Assembly: GCA_021234535.1 (NCBI GenBank) | Contig: CM037846.1 | Location: forward strand, 11,486,705 to 11,550,704 | Direction of reading: 5' to 3' | Length of the DNA stretch: 64,000 nt | DNA from: Stichopus chloronotus | Lineage: Eukaryota; Echinodermata; Holothuroidea; Aspidochirotida; Stichopodidae | Shown here: positions 1 through 12,540 of the stretch, one piece after another | Position numbering within the stretch: position 1 is the first letter of the stretch | Layout: each line of letters starts with the position of its first letter | The notes under the pieces: generated by a model | What the model saw: only the letters and a program-made list of their open reading frames with translations | Database searches by the model: none | What the model was told of the DNA's origin: nothing | Made by a program: the position numbers and the translations under genes

Positions 1-590
1 TATTTTAAAAACCAATATTTATCTACACAGAATGATAGCTTTATTCAAAACCAGAAAGTCAAATGACTTTGTGATTCCTTGCCAATATCAAATTATTCCA
101 TACACACACAATCAATTTAAACACAATCAAACCATATTATTTATGGGTTTGGCATCAACTTCATTGATCACAAGTGGATAGAAAGTTCCTGACATCAAAT
201 TGCGGTTAAAGGTCTGAAATTGTGCAAAACAACTTAAAGTGTTTTTCTCCCTTGGGAGCCTTTATGGTGGCTAACACAGGGTACTCTGTAAATCTTGACA
301 GGGAGTTGCTGGCAAAGTGGGATATTTACCTATTGCTTGTTGAAGGTTATAAATGGAAAGAGCTATGTTAAGAGGTTTTCAATATGAGAAGGAAAAATGT
401 GGTGCATTTTTTTTTTGGTACGAGTGACAGTTACCTATTCATATGTTCACATTTAGGACATGTAGCACTTTCAAAGAATCTCATGGTGGGCTTTTGAATC
501 TAGAAAGATCTTTGGAATGATAGAACTTATTATACATTCATTCATGTCAACCCTTACAGTGCAGTATGTTAAATATCATACACTCTTCTA
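1..590. other. No gene seen
   Basis: AT-rich sequence with no open frame flanked by splice sites. The remaining BBS5 exons (second PH-like domain and C-terminus) would be expected on the minus strand to the left. I searched for codons of the conserved motif around NGVWNLSSDQ and did not find them, so they probably lie outside the window. Confidence 0.5.
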
Positions 591-1295
591 TGCTGACCTC
601 AAATAACCTCCATGAAAAACGATAGGAATCATCTACTCACAGTTGACTACCAAGACACCAACTTTGAAGTTCAAGTGCCTTTCCCTCCTTGAGATAATAC
701 ATTTAGAAGGTTTTCAAACTATTTCCTCTATTGATCTCAGATAACCTTTGACCTCCATAACAAATGCCAAAGATCATCTACTCATTAAGTTCTACCAGTG
801 ATAAGAGTTTGAATTTGAAGTTCCAGCAACATTCAGTTGCTGAGATATCTCCTCTTAATAGGTTTTCATACTGTAAGCTCTTATGACCTCAAATGACCTT
901 TGACCTCCATGAAAAACAATAGAGATTTTCCACTCATGAAGGACTACCAACACAACAACTCTGAAGTTCAAGCACCCTTCCCCTCCTGAGATACCATGTT
1001 TACAAGGTTTTCAAACTATATCTTCTAATGACCCCATACGACCTTTGACCTCAATAAAAATGACACACATCATCTACTTATTAAGTGCTATCAATGATAA
1101 CAGTTTCAACTTCTAGTAACATTCAGTGGCTGAGATATCCCCCTTGATAGTTTTCCATACTCTCAGCTCTAGTGACCTCAAATGACCTTTGACCTACCTG
1201 AAAAACAATAAGGACCATCTACTTTCTATGGACTACCTACACATCAACTTTGAAGTTCAAGCAACTTTCCCTTCTTGAGATAACATGTTTACAAG
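590..1295 (-). repeat. Tandem ~145-bp repeat, five diverged units
   Basis: Five units begin near 597, 737, 891, 1030 and 1173, a spacing of 139-154 bp. Each opens with a version of TGACCTTTGACCTCC, continues through an ATCTACTCA block and a TTGAAGTTCAAG block, and ends with GAGATA and GGTTTTCAAAC. Alternate units resemble each other more, giving a higher-order period near 290 bp. Read on the minus strand, the order TATCTC-AAG ... AGGTCAAAGGTCA matches the arrays at 11995-12540, 13800-14035 and 55440-55720. Confidence 0.8.
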
Positions 1296-1725
1296 CCAAG
1301 GCATCACACACATACACACGCCATCACCATCACATAGATTCCTCGCCTGCCCTCTGCAAGGAATCAATAAGGCAGGACAGCAGCCTTCTTTTCAAGGAAA
1401 TTAGTTTCTCACTGAAATTCAGTTATTTGATTGGTTCACCTAATGTTTCAAAAATTAAAATGATGGCATAAACCATGACTCATCTTACTCACGATGTTTT
1501 GAGGAGAAAAAGCTATTGATGATGTTTACTGGTGACAGTGAATAAATAGATCATCAATGACTATTTTTTTTTGTATACCTTGTTGGTACATTTTAAACAC
1601 AATATTTCCTTTTTAGAAGGGAAAACAGGTGCATTCATTAATGAAAAAAAAACATTCCTACAAGTCTGTCTGAAGGAAAAGTCAAGGGAAACAAATGTTT
1701 ATGCAAATGGGAACTGGAACCTTAC

Positions 1726-1827
1726 CTCCTAAACTGTTTCTGCCAGTCCACACAGCAGAGTACATTTCGTCGGCAAATGCACCGTGCCTGAAGTTCCCTG
1801 AACATAGCTCTAACAACTCTGCTAATT
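1726..1827 (-). CDS. Uncertain exon downstream of BBS5 exon 5
   Basis: A splice-flanked open block: acceptor GGCAG before 1827 and donor GTAAGG after 1726. It can be read in the BBS5 phase (ending ..FRELQARCICRRN..) or in a more protein-like frame (..CSGNFRHGAFADEMYSAVW..). Neither matches the BBS5 sequence expected here (AYETSKMYR...). It may be a cryptic exon, an exon of another transcript, or chance. The predicted intron after BBS5 exon 5 would be only 181 bp, shorter than the other BBS5 introns. Confidence 0.25.
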
Positions 1828-2008
1828 CTGCCATCAGTTTTTAAAGACAGTACTGAATAAAAACACTTTCATGTAATTGAATGCAATTGGCAAAGCTCCA
1901 GAGAATTAAAAAAAAAAAAAAAATTAAATACTGCTTGTGAAGGTGCTTGACTTTTTTCTTTTTGACTAGTATGTGCTTTGTTTTCAGTGCTAGTAAGTAG
2001 TGACTAAC

Positions 2009-2136
2009 CTGTGGACAGCTATGAAGGTCGTGAAAAGCCTCGGCGAGCCTGGGATGAGATACGTAAAGATGAACTCAAAGCGAGTGCTACTGCATTTGGT
2101 CAGGATGTAAAGAGCCTCTGTTGTTCCACGCAGTTT
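2009..2136 (-). CDS. BBS5: BBS5 exon 5
   Basis: This exon encodes the end of the first PH-like (DUF1448) domain of Bardet-Biedl syndrome protein 5. Visible motifs are [24 protein letters not shown], and [12 protein letters not shown], nearly identical to the vertebrate protein. BBS5 is a subunit of the octameric BBSome, which moves membrane proteins into and out of cilia; its PH-like domains bind phosphoinositides. The acceptor is TTCGACAG and the donor is GTTAGT. It enters in phase 0 and leaves in phase 2 (split Arg codon). In-frame upstream codons beyond the acceptor are intron. Confidence 0.96.
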
Positions 2137-2553
2137 CTGTCGAAACAAACGAGGACATGACTGGGTGAGGCAAGACACAATGAAAAATGAACTTATATCT
2201 CAAGTCAGAAAGTTCACTCAAAAGAGTCACATATCAAGGTGAAATGAACTATCTTAATGAAGACACTGGCTGTAAAAAAAAACGTATTTAATATGAAAAG
2301 TCTCAGCCTGTATTATTGCTTGTATGATCTGTTCCCTCTAAATGTGTGACAACAAATTTTGCCTTATACCTTCCTTTTGTTCTTTCTTTGTGGGGATGGG
2401 ATGGAAGTTGCCATTTTATTTTACTCATTTCATCTCATGCTAACTGGAATAAAAGTACAGTAAAACTGGAAAGAGGGACCAAAATATGACAAATCACAAA
2501 TAGTGCTTTCACAAAAAGGAAAAAAAAAAAACAAGCATCGAAGGTGAACTTAC

Positions 2554-2603
2554 AGAATTTGTTGTCCTCACGTTGATATTTATGACACAGTTGTATCCTA
2601 CAG
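2554..2603 (-). CDS. BBS5: BBS5 exon 4
   Basis: A 50-bp exon reading VGYNCVININVRTTNS after completion of a split Ser codon, matching the family segment VGYNCILNITTRTANS. The acceptor is CTCCACAG and the donor is GTAAGT. It lies between exon 3 (3397-3462) and exon 5 (2009-2136) with compatible phases on both sides. It forms part of the first PH-like domain. Confidence 0.95.
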
Positions 2604-2957
2604 CTGTGGAGAAAGCAAAAACAAACTCAACATTTAAGAAGCTCTCTTTACAGAGAATGGTTCTGCCACTGTGAAATGATACAAATATGTAGGGAAACTA
2701 CTTGTGCTCTCATAGGTTCAGTGTGAAGCTGTGATCAACTGTGAAGTGATGCAAGCTAATTGCAGATTTACAGTTAAGTACAGCAATACCAGAAAGATAA
2801 GTTTCAGTGCCTTGCCATTTTCCAGGAACATAAACTGCAGAGAAGTCTTCAAAATTTCCTTCCAATTCATTATTTTAACATACTATTTCCCTAAATAGTA
2901 GTGAACTACTGAATGCAGTATGGTTTGATACTGTGATTGAGTACCATTCAAAATATA

Positions 2958-3055
2958 TACCTTTTTTTTTTTTTTTTGCCAGAGTGCTGTTTTTTTTTTT
3001 TTTGCCAGAGTGCTGTATGTCACACACTATGCCACACACTATGTCACACACTACA
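2958..3055 (+). repeat. Local short tandem duplications
   Basis: Two copies of a poly-T plus GCCAGAGTGCTG unit follow each other, then three near-copies of CACACACTATG. It lies in the BBS5 intron between exons 3 and 4 and looks like replication slippage. Confidence 0.75.
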
Positions 3056-3396
3056 TACTACCAATGAAAATCTGCACAAAGGCACACCAGCTGACTGTGA
3101 CTTTCATAAGAGGAGAAAGAAGGTGGTAACTACCCCAGTTAACGATATGGTCGCAGCTCTTGATATTTTATAATGCAAAATGCTTTTGATTTCACAGTCT
3201 GCAACTTGCGACGTAACCTGGAAACCTTTTTCCAGCTAAACAGTGCTATTCCAAGACCTCAACAGTCGACGAAAGTTCTGAATGAAAAATTTGCTTTATC
3301 CACACTATCACATCAATGGTCTGTACTGTGAGTAATATACTCAGTATACTTTCCACTGCGCTGGAAAAGAAGGCAGAGACAAAGACATCTACTCAC

Positions 3397-3462
3397 AGAG
3401 GTTGATACGAGGCATGGAGTGGGAGTGCCAAAGCAGTCGAAGATTTGTAATTATTAACCTTC
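3397..3462 (-). CDS. BBS5: BBS5 exon 3
   Basis: A 66-bp exon encoding GRLIITNLRLLWHSHSMPRI followed by NL, matching the family motif [20 protein letters not shown]. The acceptor is TTTCACAG and the donor is GTGAGT. It takes a split Gly codon from exon 2 and passes a split Ser codon to exon 4. The motif with the invariant LWHS is the core of the first PH-like domain. Confidence 0.96.
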
Positions 3463-4022
3463 CTGTGAAATTGAAAAAAAGGGAAATGAGACTAACTGAA
3501 ATACAAATAACAAATTTGCTGGAGCTTAAATTTAAAAGGAATGACTCTTACATGGAAAAGTTTTGAAAAACCACCAAGGACTGTCTGCTTTGCTGATGGT
3601 TATGCTACTTACTGCAAAACATAAAATAATGCCTTCCATCGAACTGAGAGAAACAAAAAAAAAAAATATGACTTAATTAAAGTGGGAAGCAGCAAAAAGA
3701 TGGGTGTAAGATCCTGATTGCAGGATCCTCTCTTAAGGTTAAAGGTCGCTGGTTGCCTCAATAATGTCTCACGTGACAAGGCGTCAGTCTGGTAACTATC
3801 TGCTTATGTAACAAAGTGTAAAGTTACATTGATTTTCACAAGCAGCAATGACACAATGGTAGACACTGTGTGCATAAAACTTTGATATCGTAATAATAGT
3901 GTTGAGTGTACATTAATACATGCAAAGAGTAACCAGAAACTAGCAATGTTTGAGTTACCAAGAAAAGACTGATATCAAATGAGATATTAATCAGACAATC
4001 ATGCTCCTTTAATGTTCATTAC

Positions 4023-4105
4023 CTCTTTCTCCATTATTTCCTTTTGTGTCTTCCACTGAGTCCAAGACATCGACTGGGAACTCTCCTGGTCGCATCCCCA
4101 TGTTC
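4023..4105 (-). CDS. BBS5: BBS5 exon 2
   Basis: Encodes [20 protein letters not shown] and then NGER, aligning with the family segment [24 protein letters not shown]. The acceptor is CCTCTAG and the donor is GTAATG. Its first base completes the Ser codon split by exon 1. The intron to exon 1 is 266 bp and the intron to exon 3 is 560 bp. Confidence 0.96.
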
Positions 4106-4371
4106 CTAGAGGAGAGAACGTTACAGTACCTTGAATTTTCAATCTGCACAAAACCAGTTCTGCACTGGAATTAAAATTTAGCCATTTTGGCTGAGCCAAG
4201 AGGCTAGACATTTCAGTGACTTGTTCTGCTAACTTTACCTAGACGAGCTTACCAAACAAATTTTAAATCATTGCTTATGTTTTCACCGAGTACCCATGTA
4301 CCTGGTACGTTATCGTTGCAATTATTCTGGCTATGTGCAAATAATATAGAAAAATGGTGAAAGGTACTTAC

Positions 4372-4442
4372 GAAGGATTTATGTCAAAGCGGACATCGCG
4401 GTCTTCCCACAAAGCATCATAGACGCTAGAATTGTTGGGCAT
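4372..4442 (-). CDS. BBS5: BBS5 exon 1 with start codon
   Basis: The start ATG is at 4442-4440. The exon encodes MPNNSSVYDALWEDRDVRFD and a few more residues, matching the usual N-terminus MSVLDALWEDRDVRFD with a slightly longer lead. The donor is GTAAGT. The start is chosen because it precedes the conserved DALWEDRDVRFD at the usual distance. Together the five exons (398 coding bases) give about 132 of the roughly 340 residues of BBS5, so the gene is cut by the left window edge. Confidence 0.95.
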
Positions 4443-4600
4443 TTTGATTCTTATATCTGGTCAAATTTATGACACTGTAAGCAAAGATATAGGACAAAAG
4501 ACATTAAACCAAGTAACAGTGACAGGTATGGCATAGCCAGGGTCCAAACACTTTTCTGAGGAATAAAGTCAAGCATAGTCTTTTCAAAGGAGAATTTTTG
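4443..4600 (-). promoter_or_regulatory. Putative BBS5 5' region
   Basis: This is the sequence immediately upstream of the BBS5 start codon. I see no clear TATA box. A transposon-like block begins near 4609, so the native promoter is either short or contains the insertion. The assignment is by position only. Confidence 0.35.
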
Positions 4601-4604
4601 TTTT

Positions 4605-4750
4605 GCAAGGACAAGGGTTGGGCAGTGTACCTGTACTGCGTATACCGGTACTCTCAGCACCGGCGGCCACACCTGTTTGTGCAAGGACCGGTACTTTTGA
4701 CTGCTTCGCAGTACCGGAGAAAATTATCGGTGCCGGTACCGTCTCCAACA
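4605..4750. mobile_element. Transposon fragment rich in GTACCGG words
   Basis: The block is dense in GTACCGG, CCGGTAC and GTACTG words in both orientations (for example at 4634-4655, 4685-4693 and 4710-4740) and starts GGGCAGTGTACC. Subterminal short palindromic words of this kind are typical of non-autonomous hAT-like elements. It lies just upstream of BBS5. A similar word set with 'ccggtacacccct' occurs near 16690-16790. Confidence 0.45.
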
Positions 4751-7700
4751 AATCAACAAAAGTTTGTTATCCAAATGTAGCATTGATGCTTACATATCAA
4801 CGTCAAAACATACCAAAAATAAAATTCAAAATCTGTTTTAAAACTTTTCACTTCAATATCTAAGTTCAAGGCTTCTGAAAGTAAATGTATTCATTGCCAT
4901 AAATGATCTTAGTTAACTTGGTACACAGTGGCAGTTACTGTCTTATGGCTAATAAAGCATTAAAGCGGCTATTTTCCATGATGGTGGTAAAACCATGCCC
5001 ACACATATTGCCTATTTTGTTAACATTAATGTTCTGTAAACGAAGAGTAAAGCATCCGTGTGTCATACTAAAGGAAAGTCAACTAAAGAAGAACAACTCA
5101 GCTATGTCAAGGTAGAGATAGAAATACTTACATTAAGGTATAATTGTTCCAACAGTGTGTGTTTTCTTTTGTGTGTGCCTCCAAAGGGCTCATCTTTGTA
5201 TATTTCTTTAGCCCCATGTAATCATCTAGGTATGAAGTGGCTCATTTGGTTACTCCAGCAGGTCTGTGATGTTGATGTTGATTTTCAAGGCCCAGTGCAA
5301 ACCTTGCATATTAAAAGGTTCTGGCTACTCCACAGAATACGACACAATTGGGAAATGTTACTTTGAGAAAGGAAGCATTTACAAATGTCACCATTTTTAT
5401 GTCTATGTCAGGTAAAAAACAGTGATGTTCTCACACCAGAGAACATATATGTTGCAATATGACATTTTCCAAGTCGATATCAGAAGCATTTTTCCTTTAA
5501 TTTCTAAATGATATATGTTGCACTATTATGGGAGAAAGTTGGAACCAAAGCACAAAGTGTGTAAAAGCAGTGGGTTGTGTGTGGTAATGGTTACTTTGTA
5601 TACAGTACCCTGTAACTGGCACCATCCTGAGAATAGCACCTCCACCACAAATTTAATGTTTTCACAGGTGACCCAGGTACCCGCAAGGCATTTTACTACC
5701 CAGATCCAAAATTACCACCTGGTTCCTTCATATGGCACAACTGCTGTGTGAACACATTGCATTAAATTGACAAATTTGGCCTAATATACATGCAGCAAAA
5801 TAGTCCAAAATGGAATTTTCTTCTTTTTCTTGGCGGTGATAATATCGATGTGGCCTGCAGAGCAGACTCTGTAGTAGCCTCCATGCAGATGGCACTCACT
5901 CAATAATCAAAATACACCCTTTCTACACACTATATACAGAGTCTGCCAACCTTCGTCCAGTTTTCATTTAGTCGAATCCCCCATTTTGTGGGGTAAATTA
6001 TTATTCATTTACATATATCACATGACTACCACACAAGTATGAATAGTCATATTTTCGTACATACAACTGCGAAGGTCTCACAGAAATTTTGTACGTGAGA
6101 GGCAGTATGTACGATACACACATATTAGCCATTATGCACGATATAATTCAGTCACTGTCTGAAGTACAAATCTCTGGCATTTCTTATCATTTTTCAACAA
6201 GTCCACCATACTATAGGTAGCAGCCTTTGACTTGTAGGCCTGATATTAAGACTAACTGATTGTTGAACAAGGCCCACGGCCAGCCTCTTTCTTGGTGATT
6301 TTGCAATATAGGTCTAGATGACAGTTAACATCCCAACGTTCGAACTTTAACACTTGCTATTGTTTAGACTAACGTTAGTGTAGGCCTAGCAAATTAGGAT
6401 TCTAGAGATTCTAACATAGCCAGTGCAGTAGCAGTTGCGCTACAGTACCGCAGCCTAATGTTAAGACTAGCCACCCTACTACTTTCACTTATCAGAGGAG
6501 GAACTGACTGCAGTACGCTGATCAATATTTTCACAATATGGCCATGACTTGAAACATTACACATCATGATGGAACACCACAGTCAGAAGGCAGGCCACCA
6601 TCATTCAGACCTAGGACAAGGCCTACGAAAGTACCTTTTTCCTCTAATTCTGACTTCAACTCAACTAATAAGGGAACTTTTGAAGATATGTAATGTCATT
6701 GCCACACAACGTACCACTTTATGTGGTGTATATAGGCCATAACGTTTCAAGAACTGTACGTTACTAGTAAACATTCGTATTGCCATTGGGAATTGAAATG
6801 TTGGTCCTAGCAAGGGCCTTTAGCTATGGTTAGATCGACACGCTGTACACACTATAGGGCAGCTTGAATGCTACGCGTAACGTATGTGCTTTCTTCCTTT
6901 TGGTCATGCAACTGATGAAAAATTGTTGGGACGTGACTCCGCCTCTTTGTGACAATCTCATGAATATTCACATAATTTTGATCTTCGACGTGATGTCATA
7001 TTCTTTGGATGTAAATGAGATTGCATAGAAACTTGGCAGGTTTATTGTATACATGTTGGTATGCCATGTAGGCCCAAGTATTATATATATAGAATTATCT
7101 TATGGACTAATAAAACACACATATTAGCCTGTTTAAAGAAGGCTTATATTAATGAGAATGTGTAGGTGGGTGTTTGAAGTACACTAGAAAGATCCCTCCA
7201 CACAATTGTGATGTGCAATACTGCAGAAATGCCAATGTTAAGGATACAGTCCACGTTTAAGTATCGATTCCAATTTTAAGGAATTGATGAAAACACTACA
7301 CAGATTACTCATTTTCACTGTGGCAACATTACTGAAATTAGCCTAACTGTCTTGAATGTAGACCTACATCACAATTATTAATCCATTTCTAAAAAATAGT
7401 CCAACTCCTAAAGTTTGCAAAATATGGGGTAACAATGGCACATTACTAGTAATGGAGTTTCAAGACATCTTACTTTGGCTACAGCCCTAAGTTCCAACCG
7501 GCCGGCACCCCTATATTTCGACATCCCTAAGGCTGTATTATGTCACTCGAATGTTGATACACATCTAATCAGACACCATTTGTTGGCCAGGCATGATGCT
7601 CCACGTAGCTACGATGCACTGAGCTTGCAGGACTTACTTAAAGTTTCAAAACATGGTTTATAGGACTTTTAGTTGAAATATAGCAGGGCCAATAAACAAC

Positions 7701-9564
7701 ATGAAATACTGTCGCATATAGCCTGTTAATTTGAAAATGTCTGCACTGACGGAGGGAGAGAGCTCAATCAGTTGAATTGGGATTGTGATACACCTGACTT
7801 TGGGGCCAAACACTGCCCCTTGCCATGGAATCCAAAGGGTCAAGATTACCAAGCTGCTGCTGTCAGAATGCAAGTGAGTCAGAACATAGGGGTGTCGAAA
7901 CTTTGGGCAGTCACTGTCACTTTTAGGCACTAGGCCTACTGCACTGTAAGTTAGTGCACAGGTTACTGTCTTTTTTTTTTTTTTTCTTTCTTTCTTTCTT
8001 TTCTTTTTATAAGAGAGACTAACACAGGCCTACTACTACTAGTACTACCAGTGCTTCACCAAGAAACATTATGCTTAGGCGTAACTCTGGTAATAAGGCT
8101 GATGTTCGCCACAATCTAACATTATCCTTGGCCTAATATTTAAGTTAAGGATGTTGTACAGTCGGAGCAAGCAGTAGTGGGGGGAGACTCTAAGTAAGAG
8201 AGACTGAGTAAGAGAGGATTAAATTGAAATAACCATCATCGTGGAACTGGGACAACTACTGTGCTACTGTGGAATTACAAGTCATCGGCCTAGGCTCAAA
8301 CTATATTTCTCATTTCTGAAGAGAAATTAATTAGCAATAATTGAAACCAGTATAAAACCCAAGTCAAAGGAATTATATCAGGAATTACTCAGTTTAAAAA
8401 AGTAGTTTACCAGTCAGCCAAATTCACAACAAACGATTTTCAACAACGATGTTAGAATACGAGCAACGCATTCCGTTTCCAAGGCTCTGAAAAATGTTGT
8501 GAAACACTGCCCTCAATTACGGTGCAACTTTAGTTAGAAACAGAAATCATCAATAGCCTTTCGATGGGCGGTGTAATCAAGGGAGCTGCCACAGAATACT
8601 TATTTATTTCTGTGGCTTGTGCTTTGTGTGCCAAGTTTTCTGGGAAAAACAGGGGGTACGAACCTTGGGAAACTCAGGGGGAACTCGAGGAGAGGTGACA
8701 GCAGATGGGAAGGCTATAAATTCCCCTTGTTAAAATGAGCGGAAGTAATTCAGCATGTCCCACTCATAAATCTCTGGATGTTTCCATGCCTACACTACGG
8801 AAAATAATATAAGGGCCATGTGAATTGTTTTTTTGTTGCGTTTTCCAAGTTTTTATTACACAAATAAAAAAAATTCAATATCTAATTTTCGTTGCAACTC
8901 ACACACATTACACAAATTTCTCAAAGGGTGGAGAAATTCTCTCAAAACCCGATCTCAACAAAACGGGAGAAAGTAACTAGTAACTAGATGCAAATTTTCA
9001 CGTGAAACACTAAGATGTTGCGGATTTATATGGAAAACACTGACGGTCTACTGAACAACGGCGAAAGAGGAAGGTTAATTAAACCTGTTTATCGACAGTG
9101 GGTTGCTTTCCAAAGCGTCTTGAAAGTCACTGCAGCTGAGGACTTCACCGAGCCCACATTTCCCATGTGTGTAGGCCTATATCAGTTTTATGTAGAAAGT
9201 GATTTAATCCGTGACTAGCGTAGCCATGGAGGGTGGGGAACAACCGGGTCATGTATATTGTTCATCCTCTAAATAATATAATATAAAAAGAAACAAATGA
9301 AGAGTAGTACCCACTGCTTGATGATTGTCTCAATAAATTGTACTAAGTACCAGCTGGCCTGGAAAACTGGAATCATAACTAACAACTACTTCATCCGACC
9401 AACGTAGGCCTAGGATGGCAATGCAATTATGGTCACCATGTAAGTTGGTCTCCGATAAATTGGCCGTTCTTTTTCAGTAGTAAACATTCCGTAATTTTTA
9501 AGTGGACTTAACTTAGTAAAGATTAAATATCAAGTGAGAACAAGGACAAATGGCAAACTCAAGC
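4750..9564. other. Intergenic stretch, no supported gene
   Basis: Open frames here are short, lack paired splice signals and have no recognisable motifs. The stretch contains several TAGGCCTA-like words (near 6236, 6381, 7931, 9175 and 9407) and a poly-T/TTTC tract at 7971-8003. I see no gene in it. Confidence 0.5.
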
Positions 9565-9853
9565 TTAAAGGGAAATAAGGCATTTGTTTTACAGACAGAT
9601 CTGCGCGGTACGATGGCATTCTTTTCGATAAATAAGTTTCGTATCAATAGAAATTCAGGTATTGATTATACCCAAGAATAATTTGTTCACACTACATTCA
9701 AAAATTCTTTCCGACGATTCCTCTTTAACTCTTCTTACGCATAATGACTTTTTTAGGTCAGTTTATCGGTTAGCCAGAATGGTTAACAAATGATTACAGT
9801 TAATATCTATGTATGCTATGTTTTTGCATTGTAAACGCCTTATTTCCTTTTAA
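9565..9853. mobile_element. TTAA-flanked MITE, family A copy 1
   Basis: The left end reads TTAA-AGGGAAATAAGGC and the right end reads GCCTTATTTCC-TTTTAA, nearly perfect inverted repeats with TTAA outside. The TTAA target site is the signature of piggyBac-type transposition. At about 290 bp with no open frame, it is non-autonomous. Related copies are at 28254-28607 and 47720-48079. Confidence 0.7.
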
Positions 9854-10592
9854 AAAACACTATACATGGCGAAGTTTTTCCTCAAATTGCTAAACACCCC
9901 ATGTGTACTATACTATGTTACCACTGTAACTGTGCAAAGAAACGTTTTGATAGGCGCTTGATCCCAAAATGCGTTTTGTGTCAAAATAATCCTAGTAAGT
10001 AGGTCTAGCATTCAATTTTAAGTAACAAAGCAAGTTCTCTACCATTTCATGAAGTCTTTTATGTTGAAAACGGACATTCGAACCGCCATTTACTGGGCTG
10101 GGATCTGATGGTAAGCATTTTTTTCTCAAAAAAAGTTTCAGGCACTCCATGATGGTGGCGCTCCCCGTAGACGGTGTCAAAGGTATTATATTACGTACGC
10201 TCCATAAGATCCTCTAAAATGAAACTGTCATTGAAATTAGAAATGGGAAGTGCCATTTCCTTGGATCTGGCAAGTAGTTTTGTCAAAAATTGTTAAAAAT
10301 GTTTAAGAAATTACCCACTTAACGCACTACCTGATGTGGCGCATCGGTTGGATAGTGTCAAAGGTACATGTAACCTAAGATGCTGTAACTAGGCACGGAG
10401 GTTTGCTCCCTGTACTCTCCTCTTGGATGGATTTAAGTGGCAAATGAGTCCGCCAAATAATATTTCCCGCTATACCTGGGATTAATATATGTGAAACATT
10501 TTCTCGTATGCTCGACGTGCCAGTTGATGAAGACGCTAAGCTTACATAGCGGTTTGAAAGTTTCGAAGTTAAATACAGTAATCCAGTGAGTC

Positions 10593-10609
10593 CCCCCCCC
10601 CCCCCCCCC
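10593..10609 (+). repeat. Poly-C run
   Basis: An uninterrupted run of about 16-17 C. Similar G or C runs occur near 12829, 20259, 25848, 27480, 30893, 33210, 50600 and 57491. They are prone to assembly length error. Confidence 0.85.
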
Positions 10610-10929
10610 TTGATTAATCCTGTTGAATGAAGAATGAATGAAGTTAATTTTCATCCAAACAGTTGGTCGTATGCTCCTCGCCAACCGATAGTGGTGCTTC
10701 GCTTAGATACCCCGATAGCAAATATTGTTGGGCCAAATTTAAGGTGACAACTGTTGGTAACCGTTGGAAAAACCGTCGTGTTGGCTCAATATTGGGCCGA
10801 CGTGAGATAGCCAACCATGGTCAAATGTGTCTTAGAAGAGCAGAGATAGTTGTGCCATACATTTTTGCTCTCGATTTCTCCAACATACTGGGATAAAACC
10901 AACGCGTCCCTTTACATAAACTGTATTGG

Positions 10930-11203
10930 TGCCTCGACCAATCACCAATCAACCCGCGAACATGCGAGTCTACTGGCAACTGCGACCAATGAGATTCTCC
11001 TATTCTCCCCACTTGCTATCCTGTCTACATAAACATGAGAGGAGCAAGACCTGAGTGAGTACTCAAGTCCAGCAAAACAATACCGGCACGTAGCACGGCA
11101 TATGCCACTAAATGTTACATAAATAAGTTTTTTTTTCAAATTTAATGAATTGTACACTGAAACAATTTTTTAACGACTGACTACGCTTCCGCAGCGGAAT
11201 TTC
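10930..11203 (+). promoter_or_regulatory. CCAAT-rich candidate promoter
   Basis: Three CCAAT boxes (about 10939, 10946 and 10988) lie in a locally CpG-richer stretch, about 210-265 bp before the ATG at 11204. There is no clear TATA box. Spaced CCAAT boxes are a common NF-Y-type promoter arrangement, and the position fits a start for a plus-strand gene. Confidence 0.35.
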
Positions 11204-11264
11204 ATGAGCGCAAGTGTGAGAGGACGACTGCGGAGATTGGGAGATGTGATTTCCGGTGATCTAG
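11204..11264 (+). CDS. Candidate first coding exon
   Basis: The ATG at 11204 opens MSASVRGRLRRLGDVISGDL, a basic N-terminus, followed by a possible donor GTGTAT (or GTGATC at 11256). Both donors leave phase 1, which is compatible with the entry phase of the exon at 17739. It lies downstream of a CCAAT cluster. No family is recognised. The frame stays open to 11405, so the exon end is uncertain. Confidence 0.35.
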
Positions 11265-11409
11265 GTGTATTTACATCCGAACATTTTCTGATACGCTCTT
11301 GTCAATTAGTGAGTTCCAAATGGTGGGGCGCTTGGCTTGATCCAAAAATTTTATCTATCACGTATGTTACTGCCACTACTCGAGTCTCGGCCCCAAGAGG
11401 GAATTGACG

Positions 11410-11994
11410 ATGTGATAGTTAACTTTTCAATTAAAATTTCATGTTAGCAAAAACAGTGAGAGCAACAATGTAGCCAAGTTGTGGAAAAAAGGAATATGAC
11501 AGGCTGGAACTAGCATGCCGCCACCATTCTAATGCATTTAATGCGCAAAGTAAATAGTACGTAGTCGTGATTTTGTTGAACAGTGGCTGTAAATACGGAA
11601 GCCTTACAAAGCCATGAAGACAAGAATATCTTTTCTCAATACGTTGGAAATTTTCTGCAAAATGTTTGGATAGCAAGAAAATATCCGAAAAAAAGATTAA
11701 CTGTTCTGTTCATTTAAAAGATTCAACATTTCAAATTATTAACTTGTTCACTTTATCTCCAGTGATTAACCCAACAATTTTCTGCAAAGTGATTGTAGTA
11801 CGTCAAGAGCGTGAAGTTGTAATATTTAACCAACATACTTCCTCCACACTTGAGTGGTCGCTTAGCGTCGTAAAACAACCTCCCTTTAAGGTCTGACTTA
11901 TCATCGGTTTCTATGAAAAGAGATACCTATGCGGTTTGATGGCGTGTGTGTATGTATGTATGTTAATTGTGTGTTTGTGACGCTTAGATTGTGA
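11410..11994. other. No gene seen
   Basis: AT-rich sequence with short open frames only and no paired splice signals. It ends in a short TGTATGTATG tract just before the tandem array. Confidence 0.5.
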
Positions 11995-12540
11995 ACGCGA
12001 TATCTCAAGTAGATACCGTAACTTTCATGCTTGATGTAGGTCGGCCGTATTAAGTGGAAGAATCCTATCTTGTTCGGTGGATTTCAAACGTCATGTGGTG
12101 TCACCAGCAGCTAGGGTAAACACTAAAAATCTAGTGGACGTAATATCTCAAATTATGAATGATGGATACTTTTCATACTTGATCTGTAGATTTCTCATAT
12201 TAATTAAGTGAAAGACCCATATACTGTTTTAATGTAGGTAATAGTACATCTGGAGTCACCAGAGGTCAAACGCTAAAACCTTGTGCTCACAATATCTCAA
12301 GTTAGAAATGACGGATACTTTTCATCCTTGATATGTAAATTGGCTATATTAAATGAAAGAAACTTCTTGCTTTTGGTGGATGTCCAAGGTCATCTGGAGT
12401 CACCAGAGGTCAAAGACTGAAAACAGTGTGCACAAATCTCAGACTCATATTATAAATAATGGATACTTTTCATGCTTGAAATATGGATTTGCCATATTAT
12501 GTAGAAAAAATTATATGGTTTTAGTGAAGATCAGGGGCGA
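11995..12540 (+). repeat. Tandem ~145-bp repeat, four units
   Basis: The block beginning ATATCTCAAGTTAGAAATG recurs near 11998, 12142, 12288 and 12434, a spacing of about 145 bp. Each unit then has GGATACTTTTCATGCTTG, a GAAAGA block, and a pair of half-sites in AGGTCATCTGGAGTCACC-AGAGGTCAAA. It is the same family as the minus-strand array at 590-1295. Confidence 0.85.
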
